The notes under the pieces: model-generated
Seen by the model: only the letters and a program-made list of their open reading frames with translations
What the model was told of the DNA's origin: nothing
Databases searched by the model: none
Shown: positions 9,086-20,587 of the stretch, in pieces
How the letters are laid out: each line of letters begins with the position of its first letter
Position numbering within the stretch: position 1 is the first letter of the stretch
Translations under genes and position numbers: made by a program
Origin: Streptomyces sp. NRRL B-1347
GTDB taxonomy: Bacteria > Actinomycetota > Actinomycetes > Streptomycetales > Streptomycetaceae
Direction: 5' to 3'
Assembly: GCF_000720325.1 (NCBI RefSeq)
Contig: NZ_JOJM01000021.1
Location: forward strand, 1 to 64,000
Length of the DNA: 64,000 nt

Positions 9086-10582
9086 GTGAGAACCGCGCCG
9101 ACGATCCTGCATCTCGACATGGATGCCTTCTACGCGTCCGCCGAGCAGGCCGCGAAGCCGAGCCTGCGCGGCAAGGCCGTCGTGGTCGGCGGCCTGGGTC
9201 CGCGCGGTGTGGTCGCGACCGCGTCGTACGAGGCCCGGCGGTTCGGGGTGCACTCGGCGATGCCGATGGGGCAGGCGCGGCGCCTCGCGCCGAACGCCGC
9301 GTACCTCGTGCCCCGCTTCGGCCTGTACCGGGAGGTCAGCGAGCAGGTCATGGGGCTGCTGCGGCAGCTGTCGCCGCTGGTGGAGCCGCTCAGCCTCGAC
9401 GAGGCCTTCGTGGACCTGGAGGCGGGCGGCGTCGCGGACGACGCGGCGTCCGCGCGGGCCGTGGGGGAGCGGCTGCGGGCGGACATCCGGCGGGTGACCG
9501 GGCTCACCGGGTCCGTGGGCCTGGCCGTGTCCAAGATGCTGGCGAAGATCGCCTCGGAGCAGGCGAAGCCCGACGGCCTCGTGCTGATAGCCCCCGGCAC
9601 GGAGCGGGCGCTGCTCGGGCCGATGCCGGTGCGGGTGCTGCCCGGCGTGGGCCCCGCGACCGGTGACCATCTGCGGCGGGCCGGGATCACCACGGTGGCC
9701 GAGATCGCCGAGGCCGGGGAGGACGAGCTGGTGCGGCTCCTGGGCAAGGCCCACGGCGGGGCGCTGTACGCGATGGCGCTGGCGCGGGACGAGCGGTCCG
9801 TGGTGGCCGAGCGGGACACCAAGTCGGTCAGCGTCGAGGACACGTACGACGTGGACATCCACGACCGCGTGCGGGTGCGGATGGAGGTGGCGCGGCTCGC
9901 CGACCGGTGTGTGCAGCGGCTGCGGGCGGCCGGGCACTCGGGGCGGACCATCGTCCTGAAGGTGCGGAGGTTCGACTTCTCGACGCTGACGCGCTCCGAG
10001 ACGCTGCGGGGGCCCACGGACGATCCGGCCGTGGTGCGGGAGGCGGCGGCGCGGCTTCTGGAGTCCGTGGACACGACGGGCGGGGTGCGGCTCCTCGGCG
10101 TAGGAGTGAGCGGTCTCGCGGACTTCACGCAGGAGGACCTGTTCGCGCAGGCCCACGCCGTGCTGCAGACCGAGTCCCTGGCGCCCGGGGCCGAGGGGGA
10201 GGACGCGGCGATGGTCCCGGTGGATGTCGCGGCTGGTGACGGCGGGCCCGACGCGGCTTCCGGGGCCGGGGAGGCGGCCGGGGAGCCGGTGGTGCCCGCC
10301 GAGCGGCGCTGGCCCGCGGGGCACGACGTGCGGCACGCGGAGTACGGGCCCGGATGGGTGCAGGGCAGTGGCCTGGGGCGGGTGACCGTGCGGTTCGAAA
10401 CCCCGGATTCCGTGCCGGGGCGGGTGCGGACGTTCCGTACGGACGATCCGGAGCTGGAGCCTTCGGATCCGCTGCCGCTGGTGGCGGTGGAGGGGGACGG
10501 GACGGACGCGGGGGCGTCGGAGGACGGGGAGGCCCCAGGGGGTGAGAAGACAGTGCCGATGACGGGAGGAGCGGCCGGGTAG
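9086..10582 (+). CDS. dinB: DNA polymerase IV, Y-family translesion polymerase
   Basis: 498 aa. The palm/fingers region begins at once: LHLDMDAFYASAEQ holds the first catalytic Asp and the steric gate Phe, followed by YEARRFGVHSAMPMGQA and the second acidic motif SLDEAFVDLE (about 106-115). A helix-hairpin-helix (PGVGPATGDHLRRAG) and the little finger follow, to about residue 350. The remaining roughly 130 residues are an acidic low-complexity linker and a small C-terminal module with YGPGWVQGSGLGRVTVRFE, present in actinobacterial DinB. The enzyme copies past damaged bases with low fidelity. The promoter carries a DNA-damage element, fitting the role. Confidence 0.93.
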   Translation: MRTAPTILHLDMDAFYASAEQAAKPSLRGKAVVVGGLGPRGVVATASYEARRFGVHSAMPMGQARRLAPNAAYLVPRFGLYREVSEQVMGLLRQLSPLVEPLSLDEAFVDLEAGGVADDAASARAVGERLRADIRRVTGLTGSVGLAVSKMLAKIASEQAKPDGLVLIAPGTERALLGPMPVRVLPGVGPATGDHLRRAGITTVAEIAEAGEDELVRLLGKAHGGALYAMALARDERSVVAERDTKSVSVEDTYDVDIHDRVRVRMEVARLADRCVQRLRAAGHSGRTIVLKVRRFDFSTLTRSETLRGPTDDPAVVREAAARLLESVDTTGGVRLLGVGVSGLADFTQEDLFAQAHAVLQTESLAPGAEGEDAAMVPVDVAAGDGGPDAASGAGEAAGEPVVPAERRWPAGHDVRHAEYGPGWVQGSGLGRVTVRFETPDSVPGRVRTFRTDDPELEPSDPLPLVAVEGDGTDAGASEDGEAPGGEKTVPMTGGAAG

Positions 10583-10608
10583 CCGCGGGGGAGTCCGGCG
10601 GGTAGGCG

Positions 10609-10980
10609 TCAGGCGCCCGTTCCGTCCGCCCGGTGGCCGAAGTCGTGGTCCGGCGGGGGCGGTGGCGTCACGTCCAGGCCGTAGTGGCGGTAGAGCTGGA
10701 GCTCCTGCTCGGGGGAGAGGTGGCGGCCCACGCCGAAGTCGGGGGCGTCCTTGATCAGAGCGCGCTCGAAGGGGACGCGCAGGGTGCCGTCCTTGATCAG
10801 CTCGCTGGGCTCAAGGGGGACGAACGCGTCACGGCTGAACAGACCGGTGCGTATGGCCGCCCACTCCGGGGCGCCCGTGGCGTCGTCGAGGTAGATCTCG
10901 TCGACCGTGCCGATCTTGGTGCCGTTGCGGTCGAACGCCTTGCGGCCGATGAGATTGCGGGGATCGATATCGGTCTGCAC
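10609..10980 (-). CDS. PRC-barrel domain protein
   Basis: 123 aa. One PRC-barrel beta domain (about residues 8-80; LIGRKAFDRNGTKIGTVDEIYLDD) is followed by a conserved tail (LSPEQELQLYRHYGLD) and a Pro-rich end. PRC barrels mediate protein or RNA contacts; no enzyme activity is predicted. The GTG at 10980 is chosen over a longer frame because GGAGGGA lies just upstream. It converges with dinB, 26 bases apart, and is divergent from the gcvP riboswitch transcript. Confidence 0.8.
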   Translation of the reverse strand: MQTDIDPRNLIGRKAFDRNGTKIGTVDEIYLDDATGAPEWAAIRTGLFSRDAFVPLEPSELIKDGTLRVPFERALIKDAPDFGVGRHLSPEQELQLYRHYGLDVTPPPPPDHDFGHRADGTGA

Positions 10981-11120
10981 GTTCCCTCCACTTGGTCGCA
11001 AGTCATCCGGGCTCATCCGGATTTCGGTCGTCACCACTACGAAAGAGCACATCGGGACGGGCGGCCACTCGAGGGATCGGCCACGGACCGCGCTGGTAGG
11101 CTGGCAAGCGGCTGTTGACC

Positions 11121-11336
11121 CCGTGCGGGAGAGCTCTTCGGTGGCAGCACCGGAGGCGCCGAAGGAGCAACTCCTCCCCGGAATCTCTCAGGCCCCTGTA
11201 CCGCACGGACGAGGCCACTCTGGAAAGCAGGGCGGGCGTCGGGCGGGCACGTTCGGAACCCTTCCTCACCGACGGTGAAAGCAGGACCGTTTTAGCGGTC
11301 CTGTGAAGCTCTCAGGTTGAGATGACAGAGGGGGAG
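11121..11336 (+). promoter_or_regulatory. Tandem glycine riboswitch controlling gcvP
   Basis: Two glycine aptamers in series. Aptamer I (about 11121-11231) has GGGAGAG, the conserved core GCGCCGAAGGAGCAAC, TCTCAGGC and CACTCTGGAAAGC. Aptamer II (about 11233-11336) has CACCGACGGTGAAAGC, GAAGCTCTCAGG and GATGACAGAGGGGGA. A possible -10 box TAGGCT lies at 11097-11102. In bacteria such RNAs switch on the glycine cleavage genes when glycine is abundant. An ATG inside aptamer II (11322) is in frame with gcvP but belongs to the riboswitch. Confidence 0.95.
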
Positions 11337-11399
11337 GCCGTCCGGGTACCCGCGCCGTGGTGCCCCTCGCAGGTCGTGTCAGACCAGGAGGCCTCCGCA

Positions 11400-14288
<2,889 letters not shown>

Positions 14289-14354
14289 TCCACGGATTCG
14301 CTGATCCACTGATCCACGGCAGGAACCCACGGGCCGTGTGACCCGGGCACAAGT

Positions 14355-14405
14355 CAGGGCCGGTGCGGAGGACTTCGCGTCTTCCGGGCCGGCCCTGGGT
14401 TCTTT
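14355..14405. terminator. Bidirectional terminator between gcvP and the DUF5999 gene
   Basis: CAGGGCCGG (14355-14363) pairs with CCGGCCCTG (14389-14397). An inner 7-bp stem GGAGGAC/GTCTTCC continues the hairpin, and TTCTTTCT follows. The genes on either side converge. Confidence 0.85.
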
Positions 14406-14467
14406 CTGGACTGTCTGTGGTGCGTCGTTTCCTTGTTCGCTTGCCTGTTCGCTTCCGTGCGGACGGC

Positions 14468-14674
14468 TCAGGCGGCCGTCATCACCTGGTTGGTGCCCAG
14501 CGGCCGGTGCGGCGCGATGATCTCGCCGCTCGGCAGCAGCTCACCGGTGTCCTCGAAGAGCAGGACGCCGTTGCACAGCAGGCTCCAGCCCTGCTCCGGG
14601 TGGTGCGCGATGAGGAGCGCGGCCTCCCGGTCGGCGGATTCGGCTGTCGGGCATGCGGGCTGGTGCTGGCACAT
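14468..14674 (-). CDS. DUF5999 family small protein
   Basis: 68 aa starting MCQHQPACPTAESADREAA, followed by AHHPEQGWSLLCNGVLLFEDTGELLP and ending after APHRPLGTNQVM. This is a widespread Streptomyces family of unknown function. Three Cys plus His residues near the N-terminus (CQHQPAC) could bind metal, which is speculation. The ATG at 14674 is preferred from family length; an in-frame ATG at 14740 would add 22 low-complexity residues. The region from 14675 to 14996 shows no convincing gene. Confidence 0.75.
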   Translation of the reverse strand: MCQHQPACPTAESADREAALLIAHHPEQGWSLLCNGVLLFEDTGELLPSGEIIAPHRPLGTNQVMTAA

Positions 14675-14996
14675 GGAAGGGTTCTTTCGCTGCGAAGTGG
14701 TGGTTGTTGCGTCCGTGCTGCGGCTCGATGCGGTGGTCATGCCGCCCCCGTTCCCCCGTTGGTTTGGTCGGTCCAGTCCAGTGTTGCCCCACGGACGTGA
14801 TTCCGCAGGGATTTTGCGGCAGCGCTCCCTACTGCCTTAAGGACGTATCACCCGCCCGGACGGTTCAGCCCAACTCCCCTGTCCCTTCGGGTGGTTCGAC
14901 GTGGCCGAAGTGGGCTAGTCCGGATGGGCATTCCGGGCAGGGGCGTGCCCCGCGGCCCTGGGGGCGGCGGGGCACGGAAGCGGAATCGCGCCGCGT

Positions 14997-15593
14997 TCAG
15001 GCGGGCGAGCCGAGCAGCGGGGCCGGGGCCAGCCGGTGGGTGAGCACCGGCAGGAGGTCGGCGACGCGGTGCGGCCGGTGGGCGGCGATGCCCGGGGGCG
15101 CCGGTGAGAGCGGCACCAGGATGTCGGCGGGGGCGAGCGGTCCGCTCGCGGCGTCCGCTGCGCGGTCGCCGTGCAGCCACAGGGTGAGCATGTAGAGCTC
15201 CGGTACGGACAGCAGTCGCGGCTGGTACGGCTGCGGCATGGCCTCGGCGTGGCGCAGCGCGCGCTCGGCGGACGCGATGTACGGACCCTCGCAGAAGTGC
15301 GAGAACGCCCAGCCGTCGGGCGTGAGCATGGTCTCCGCCGCGGCCACCGCGCGCTCGTCGCAGCGGATCAGGAAGCGCCAGCCGATGAGCTTGGTGGCCG
15401 CTCCGGTTGCCGGTGCGGGCTCCGTCGCCGCGTGGTCCAACTCGTGCACGGGCAGCGGGACATCCGGGCTCACGGGGCCTTGGGCGGTGCGCAAGGAAGG
15501 TGTACGGGCCTCGCGGACGGCGGTGGGAGAGCTGAGGGCCGTGAGGACGCTGCGCAGTGCGGGCGCGGGAGCCGGGGGAACATGCAGCGGCAT
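14997..15593 (-). CDS. Hypothetical protein
   Basis: 198 aa with no recognised domain. The middle (KLIGWRFLIRCDERAVAAAETMLTPDGWAFSHFCEGPYIASAERALRHAE) is well-formed and probably conserved, while the first 65 residues are Pro/Ala-rich. No signal peptide or membrane helix is visible. GAGAGG upstream of the ATG fits translation. It is divergent from the GCS2-type gene across a 501-base spacer with a somewhat higher A+T content. Confidence 0.65.
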   Translation of the reverse strand: MPLHVPPAPAPALRSVLTALSSPTAVREARTPSLRTAQGPVSPDVPLPVHELDHAATEPAPATGAATKLIGWRFLIRCDERAVAAAETMLTPDGWAFSHFCEGPYIASAERALRHAEAMPQPYQPRLLSVPELYMLTLWLHGDRAADAASGPLAPADILVPLSPAPPGIAAHRPHRVADLLPVLTHRLAPAPLLGSPA

Positions 15594-16094
15594 GGTGGGT
15601 CGCCTCTCTTATTCGACAGGCACAAGTGGAGCGGGGGGCAGGTGCGGACGGCGCTGTCTGCTCGGGGTCAGAGGGGGCGGGGGCAGGGGCCCCGGGGGAC
15701 GGGGGACCGCGAGCGCCAACTCTCTGCCTCAACCCGGGAGTTTATACGACACGTGTTCAGGAAGTGTTTCTGCTAGCTGTCGCTCCTATGCCGGGCAAGT
15801 CGTCATTCGGTCGCACTTCTGGGGTATTTCTCCTGATTCCGGATCGTGTCCGGGCGTGTGACCTCGCGATTTTCCACGGCCGCGGTCGGCCGATTCTCGT
15901 CGGTTTTTTCGCCACAACCGGAGGAAGGGAAAGCGGCGACGCGTCCCTTGCCCCGCGAATGTGCCCCACGGCACATTCTGGAGCCTACCGGTCCACGGGC
16001 CCGCGCGGGGCGTTACGGATCACATCGTCGGGGCATCATCCTCCGTACACAGCGGCCGGGTTGCTGGCTGCCCATCCGGAGGAGGGACGCTTCG
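15594..16094. other. 501-base divergent intergenic region
   Basis: No coding region is supported. It contains a G-rich stretch (about 15630-15712), a relatively A+T-rich part (15737-15930), and a perfect 9-bp inverted repeat described separately at 15957-15978. It must hold the promoters of the two divergent genes, but no clear -10/-35 pair was found. Confidence 0.6.
15957..15978. promoter_or_regulatory. Perfect inverted repeat upstream of the GCS2-type gene
   Basis: GAATGTGCC (15957-15965) and GGCACATTC (15970-15978) are exact inverted copies around a CCAC spacer. With no T-run after it and a position 117 bases before the ATG, it is a candidate operator or an mRNA leader hairpin. Confidence 0.5.
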
Positions 16095-17615
16095 ATGGGG
16101 GAAAAGGTCGAGGCGGGATCGTACGACCTGTCCGATCGCCAGCTGTACCGGATCAAGCATCGGCAGTGTCTCGCCGCGCTCGGGCGGATGCTCGAGGAGC
16201 GGCGCTTCGACCGGCCGAAGAACCTGCTGGGTCTGGAGATAGAGCTGAATCTCGCGGGACCCGACGGCACCCCGAGAATGATGAATACCGAAGTTCTCAG
16301 GCGTATCGCGAGCCGCGATTTCCAGACCGAACTCGGAATGTTCAATCTGGAAGTGAACATTGCCCCGCACCGCCTCGGCGGGCGTGTTCTCGACCAGCTC
16401 ACCGAGGAGTTGCGCACGGCGCTCGCCTACGCCCACCGGAAAGCGAACGAGGTGGACGCGGGCATCGTGATGATCGGCATTCTGCCGACCCTGAGCCGTG
16501 CGGACCTGGTGTCCGCGAACCTCTCCGAGGACGACCGGTACGCGCTGCTCAACGACCAGATAGTGGCGGCCCGCGGCGAGCACTTCGCCCTGGACATCGA
16601 GGGTGTGGAGCGGCTGCGGTGCTCGTCCGCGTCCATCGCGCCGGAGGCCGCGTGCACGTCGGTGCAGCTCCACCTCCAGGTCACGCCGGGCAAGTTCGCC
16701 GACGTGTGGAACGCGGCGCAGTCGATCGCGGCCGCCCAGGTCGCGGTGGGCGCGAACGCGCCGTTCCTGTTCGGGCGCGAGCTGTGGCGCGAGTCGCGGC
16801 CGCCGCTGTTCCTGCAGTCCACGGACACGCGGCCGCCCGAGCTCCAGGCGCAGGGCGTGCGGCCGCGCAGCTGGTTCGGGGAGCGCTGGATCGACAGCGC
16901 GTACGACCTCTTCGAGGAGAACGTGCGCTACTTCCCCGCGCTGATCCCGCTGTGCGACCCCGAGGACCCGCAGCGCGTGCTCGACGACGGCGGGGTGCCG
17001 CAGCTGGCGGAACTGACGCTGCACAACGGCACGGTGTACCGCTGGAACCGCCCCGTGTACGGCATCGCCGACGGCGTGCCGCACCTGCGCGTGGAGAACC
17101 GGGTGCTGCCCGCGGGCCCGACCGTCACGGACGTCATCGCCAACGTCGCCTTCTACTACGGGGTGGTGCGCGCGCTCGCCGAGGAGGCGCGGCCCGTGTG
17201 GAGCAGGCTGCCGTTCGCGACGGCGGCCCGGAACTTCGACACCGCGTGTCGGTACGGCATCGAGGCGTCCCTGGAGTGGCCGCGTCGCGGTCGGTACGGC
17301 GGGCTCACGCAGGTGGCGGCCGTCGATCTCGTACGCGACGAGCTGCTGCCGCTGGCCGGGGCCGGGCTCGACGCGTGGGGCGTGGAGCCCGCCGACCGCG
17401 ATCTGTACCTGGGCGTGATCGAGGAGCGGTGCAGGCGGCGGGTGAACGGCGCGTCGTGGCAGGCGGCGACGTTCCACCGGGCGCTCGAACGCGGCCTGGA
17501 GCGCGAGGCGGCCCTCGCCGCCACCACGCGCCGGTACTGCGAGCTGATGCACGCGGGCGAGCCGGTGCACACCTGGCCCGTGGGCCTTCCGGAGCCGGCG
17601 CTGCCGGTGCGGTGA
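16095..17615 (+). CDS. Glutamate-cysteine ligase family 2 (GCS2-like) protein
   Basis: 506 aa of the carboxylate-amine ligase/GCS2 superfamily, whose members join glutamate to an amine or cysteine using ATP. Visible landmarks are GLEIELNLAG (about 47-56), the acidic strand FQTELGMFNLEVNIAP, and SVQLHLQV. Streptomyces make mycothiol rather than glutathione, so true gamma-glutamylcysteine synthesis is not expected and the substrate is unknown. GGAGGAGGG at 16078-16086 supports the ATG at 16095. A long inverted repeat ends the gene. Confidence 0.8.
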   Translation: MGEKVEAGSYDLSDRQLYRIKHRQCLAALGRMLEERRFDRPKNLLGLEIELNLAGPDGTPRMMNTEVLRRIASRDFQTELGMFNLEVNIAPHRLGGRVLDQLTEELRTALAYAHRKANEVDAGIVMIGILPTLSRADLVSANLSEDDRYALLNDQIVAARGEHFALDIEGVERLRCSSASIAPEAACTSVQLHLQVTPGKFADVWNAAQSIAAAQVAVGANAPFLFGRELWRESRPPLFLQSTDTRPPELQAQGVRPRSWFGERWIDSAYDLFEENVRYFPALIPLCDPEDPQRVLDDGGVPQLAELTLHNGTVYRWNRPVYGIADGVPHLRVENRVLPAGPTVTDVIANVAFYYGVVRALAEEARPVWSRLPFATAARNFDTACRYGIEASLEWPRRGRYGGLTQVAAVDLVRDELLPLAGAGLDAWGVEPADRDLYLGVIEERCRRRVNGASWQAATFHRALERGLEREAALAATTRRYCELMHAGEPVHTWPVGLPEPALPVR

Positions 17616-17616
17616 C

Positions 17617-17684
17617 GCGCCACGGCGCGGCGCGGCAGGGGCCTTGGCGGACGCGGGCCCCGCGCGCCCCCGCGCCGTGGCGTG
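17617..17684 (+). terminator. Long-stem terminator after the GCS2-type gene
   Basis: CGCCACGGCGCGG (17618-17630) is an exact inverted copy of CCGCGCCGTGGCG (17670-17682). The loop can itself form a GGGGCC/GGCCCC stem. No U-tract follows, as is common in high-G+C actinomycetes. Confidence 0.65.
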
Positions 17685-17824
17685 CGTGATCTCGTGAGCG
17701 CGGGTCGCCCGACCGCCGTCGGCGGTCATCGGGCAAGCTTGACGACCCAGGCGCGGTCCCGTACCGATCGGTGCGACGGGCGGCGCGGTGAGCGACGAGG
17801 CGGGATCACGCAGTGGAGGCAGAA

Positions 17825-18625
17825 GTGCGAGCGGAGCCGGGGCCGACGGCTGGTGTCCTTCCCGAGGCGGGGCCCTCGCGGCGGTCCTTGCGGGACGAGA
17901 CGCTGCTCGTCCTCGCCCTCTCGCTCGGCGCGAGCGGGGTGTCCGCGCTCATCAGCTTCATCGGCTCGGTCACCAAGCCGGGCGGTCTCAAGGACCAGGC
18001 GGCGACCCTCAACTCCTCGGCGGCTCCGGGGCGGCCCTGGCTGGACCTCGCGTGGCAGCTGTTCGGCATCACGACCGCGCTGGTGCCGGTCGCCCTGGTG
18101 GCCCACTTCCTGCTGCGGGAGGGCTCGGGCCTGCGGGCGCTCGGCTTCGACCGGACGCGGCCGTGGCCGGACCTGGGGCGCGGGACGGCGATCGCCGCGG
18201 TCATCGGCTCCACCGGCATCGCCTTCTATCTGGCGGCCCGCGGTCTCGGCTTCAATCTGACGGTGGTGCCGGAGGACCTGCCGGACGTGTGGTGGAAGTA
18301 CCCGGTGCTCGTCCTGTCGGCGCTGCAGAACTCGATCCTCGAGGAAGTGATCGTCGTCGGCTATCTGCTGCGCAGGCTCGACCAGTTGGGGTGGTCGCCG
18401 ATGGCAGCCCTGGGGGCGAGCTCGGTGCTGCGCGGCTCGTACCACCTGTACCAGGGCATCGGCGGGTTCATCGGCAACATGGCGATGGGCGTGGTCTTCG
18501 TCCTGCTCTACCGCAGGTGGGGCCGGGTCGGGCCGCTCGTCGTGGCCCACTCGCTCCTGGACATCGGGGCGTTCGTCGGATACGCGCTGCTCGCCGGGAA
18601 GGTGGGGTGGCTGCCCACCGCGTGA
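17825..18625 (+). CDS. CPBP-family intramembrane metalloprotease-like protein
   Basis: 266 aa with about seven or eight membrane helices. The CPBP (Abi/CAAX protease) motifs are recognisable: EEVIVVGYLL in place of EExxxR, RGSYHLYQG carrying the first conserved His, and VVAHSLLD carrying the last His. These are the forms seen in actinobacterial members. Such proteins cleave substrates within membranes, and the substrate here is unknown. The GTG at 17825 is chosen because GGAGG ends 6 bases before it; an in-frame GTG at 17813 is possible but lacks a good Shine-Dalgarno. Confidence 0.85.
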   Translation: MRAEPGPTAGVLPEAGPSRRSLRDETLLVLALSLGASGVSALISFIGSVTKPGGLKDQAATLNSSAAPGRPWLDLAWQLFGITTALVPVALVAHFLLREGSGLRALGFDRTRPWPDLGRGTAIAAVIGSTGIAFYLAARGLGFNLTVVPEDLPDVWWKYPVLVLSALQNSILEEVIVVGYLLRRLDQLGWSPMAALGASSVLRGSYHLYQGIGGFIGNMAMGVVFVLLYRRWGRVGPLVVAHSLLDIGAFVGYALLAGKVGWLPTA

Positions 18626-18649
18626 TGCGACGCGGTGGGCGCTCGCACG

Positions 18650-19477
18650 TCAGGCCAGCAGGTCGCCCTCGATGACGGTGACCGCGCGGCCGGTCAGCAG
18701 GGTGCGGTCGCCGCGCAGATCGGTGCGCACCAGGCCGGAGCGGGGGGAGGCCTGCAGGCCCGTCAGCTCGGTGCGGCCGAGGCGCGCGGACCAGAAGGGG
18801 GCCAGGGCGGTGTGCGCGCTGCCCGTGACGGGGTCCTCGTCGATGCCCACGCGCGGGAAGAAGCCGCGCGAGACGAAGTCGTAGCCGCGGGCGGGGTCCT
18901 CGGCGAGCGCGGTCGCGATGATGCCGCGCTCGGAGTGCAGCGCCAGGGCCCGGTGGTCGGGGGCGAGCGCGCGGACCGTCTTCTCGTCGGCCAGCTCGAC
19001 CACCAGGTCACCGGTGTGCGGACCCGCGTCGTACACCGAGAGCGGCTCGGCGCCGAGCGCTTCGGCGATGCCGTCCGGGGCGGGCGTCGCGGTGAGCGGG
19101 GCGGTGGGGAAGTCGAGCGTGATGCTGCCGTCCGCGTGGCTGGTGGAGACGAGCACCCCGGCCCGGGTGGCGAACCGCACCGTGCCCTCGGCCGTGCCCG
19201 TGGTGCGCAGTACGTGGGCGAGGGCCAGGGTGGCGTGCCCGCACAGGTCGACCTCGGTGGCGGGCGTGAACCAGCGCAGCGCCCAGTCGGCGTCGCCGCC
19301 CGGCGGCAGCGGGTGGGCGAAGGCGGTCTCGGCGTGGTTGACCTCGGCGGCCACGTGCTGGAGCCAGACGTCGTCCGGGAACGAGTCGAGCAGCAGGACG
19401 CCCGCGGGATTGCCGGTGAAGGGACGCTCGGCGAAGGCGTCGACGATGCGGATGCGCTTCCGTGGGGATGTCGTCAT
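18650..19477 (-). CDS. PhzF-family isomerase/epimerase-like protein
   Basis: 275 aa, typical PhzF length, with two similar alpha/beta domains. FTGNPAGVLLL (20-30) and the catalytic Glu in NHAETAF (Glu50) are present, as are ATEVDLCGHATLALAHVL and DEDPVTGSAHTALAPFW. PhzF of phenazine synthesis isomerises a dihydro-hydroxyanthranilate; most family members have unknown substrates, and no phenazine genes are nearby. It converges with the CPBP gene with 24 bases between stops. Confidence 0.88.
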   Translation of the reverse strand: MTTSPRKRIRIVDAFAERPFTGNPAGVLLLDSFPDDVWLQHVAAEVNHAETAFAHPLPPGGDADWALRWFTPATEVDLCGHATLALAHVLRTTGTAEGTVRFATRAGVLVSTSHADGSITLDFPTAPLTATPAPDGIAEALGAEPLSVYDAGPHTGDLVVELADEKTVRALAPDHRALALHSERGIIATALAEDPARGYDFVSRGFFPRVGIDEDPVTGSAHTALAPFWSARLGRTELTGLQASPRSGLVRTDLRGDRTLLTGRAVTVIEGDLLA

Positions 19478-19651
19478 GGGCCGACGCTATGGGTCCACCT
19501 AAGGGCTTGGGTAAGGCCAATTCACTTCAACTGGACCTGTTTGGTGGTGGGTGGCGGATTTTTGGTCATGACGGGGATGCTTCGACGGTGGTGCCTGCTG
19601 TGGCGGCGGGGTTCGAGCGTGCGCTTTCGGGTCGTGGGTGGCGGCGTTGGG

Positions 19652-20059
19652 TCAGTCCGTCTCCAGGACGTAGGTTCCGCCGCCGAAAGTGACGATGGCC
19701 GGCTGGGCTTCGGCCTCCTCGCGGAGGTGTCCGCCGTATCCGGGATCTTCGACGTGGGGCGCCAGCAGGTCCAGGAGGGGGACGACCTCGCCGATCTCGT
19801 CATCGAGCCAGTAACTGCGGGTGAACAGGCCCCAGGCGTTCCAGTTGCCGCGCGACTGGTGGCGCAGGGACGCGGTGTCCCCTCCCGGCAAGTAGCTGTC
19901 CGGGTCCGGGATGAGCATGGGGCAGGGGTGTTCACTCGCGTCCATGCCTGCGGGCCGGTCGCTGATCTCGCCCATGTGCCAGCGCAGTGCGTCCAGGACG
20001 GTGTCGGGTGTGTCGTCCCGGAGGAAGCAGGCGAAGACGACTTCGTAATGAAGGCTCAC
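19652..20059 (-). CDS. Hypothetical protein
   Basis: 135 aa beginning MSLHYEVVFACFLRDDTP. It is soluble, with a short acidic N-terminal region and the central segment RHQSRGNWNAWGLFTRSYWLDDEIGEVVPLLDLLAPHV. No known domain is recognised. The GTG at 20059 is preferred because the protein pattern begins there; a GTG at 20089 would add ten residues. No Shine-Dalgarno is seen. The strand and spacing do not tie it to a neighbour. Confidence 0.68.
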   Translation of the reverse strand: MSLHYEVVFACFLRDDTPDTVLDALRWHMGEISDRPAGMDASEHPCPMLIPDPDSYLPGGDTASLRHQSRGNWNAWGLFTRSYWLDDEIGEVVPLLDLLAPHVEDPGYGGHLREEAEAQPAIVTFGGGTYVLETD

Positions 20060-20218
20060 GGGACGGATTGTGCCGGGCGGCACTGACACCGGATCGGAGC
20101 AGATGGACGGACCCTCTCGGCTCCGCCGTCCCGGGTGTGGCAGTCGGGCGGGCTGGTTTTCGTGCGGGTCTGATCGGTCGTCGATGGCGCGCGTGCCGGC
20201 GCGGGTCGGCGGGTGTCC

Positions 20219-20402
20219 CGTCCCAACTGATCTGGTCCGCGACGGCGACTGTGACCTGCGACGACCAGATCATGTGAGACGGAGTCGGCCCGGGACTCTC
20301 AGGCGATCTGGCCCCGGAGCGACGAACGCGCGGCGTGCGCTCTGCCGCTGGCCAGGGCGTCTCAACCGGCCTGGCCCAGCGGGACCAGATCGGTTGAGAC
20401 GG
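20219..20402. repeat. Cluster of five alternating copies of a 20-base inverted-repeat unit
   Basis: Five related units occur in two orientations: 20219-20238, 20294-20315 and 20358-20377 resemble CGTCTCAACCGATCTGGTCC, and 20262-20282 and 20382-20401 resemble its complement. The copies at 20358 and 20382 are inverted mates differing at three bases and would fold into one hairpin with a 4-base loop. Neighbouring copies can pair in alternative ways. The cluster lies between a hypothetical gene and padR, and nothing coding is supported there. Confidence 0.75.
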
Positions 20403-20449
20403 GGACCGGGCCGACGGAGACGGGACAGCGGGTGCGGGACGCCATGGGG

Positions 20450-20478
20450 TTGTCAGGCGAACAGTTCCGATATATCGT
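20450..20478 (+). promoter_or_regulatory. padR promoter with overlapping palindromic operator
   Basis: TTGTCA (20450-20455) and TATCGT (20473-20478) are spaced by 17 bases. The perfect palindrome CGATATATCG (20468-20477) covers the -10 box. A/T-centred palindromes are typical PadR sites, so autorepression is likely. A larger inverted repeat ATCGTTGA/TCAACGAT extends into the following tandem repeat. Confidence 0.75.
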
Positions 20479-20493
20479 TGAGGCATCGCGACT

Positions 20494-20556
20494 GATCAAC
20501 GATGTCGCTGATCGATGATGTCACTGGTCAGCGGTGTCGCTGGTCGGCGATCGAGT
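20494..20556 (+). repeat. Four tandem 16-base units in the padR leader
   Basis: The units GATCAACGATGTCGCT, GATCGATGATGTCACT, GGTCAGCGGTGTCGCT and GGTCGGCGATCGAGT are consecutive (20494, 20510, 20526, 20542). They lie between the promoter and the padR start and end 31 bases before it. They may be further regulator-binding sites. Confidence 0.75.
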
Positions 20557-20587
20557 AGCGAATTGAGCGACGAAAGGAATGATCGAC

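Noticed and set aside
11322..11399. 26-residue N-terminal extension of gcvP from ATG 11322
   Set aside because: These bases are the end of the second glycine aptamer and its linker, and AGGAGG fits ATG 11400.
20450..20478. DNA-damage promoter reading of TTGTCA before padR
   Set aside because: The box reads TTGTCAGGC, not TTGTCRGTG; it is an ordinary -35 with 17-base spacing to TATCGT.
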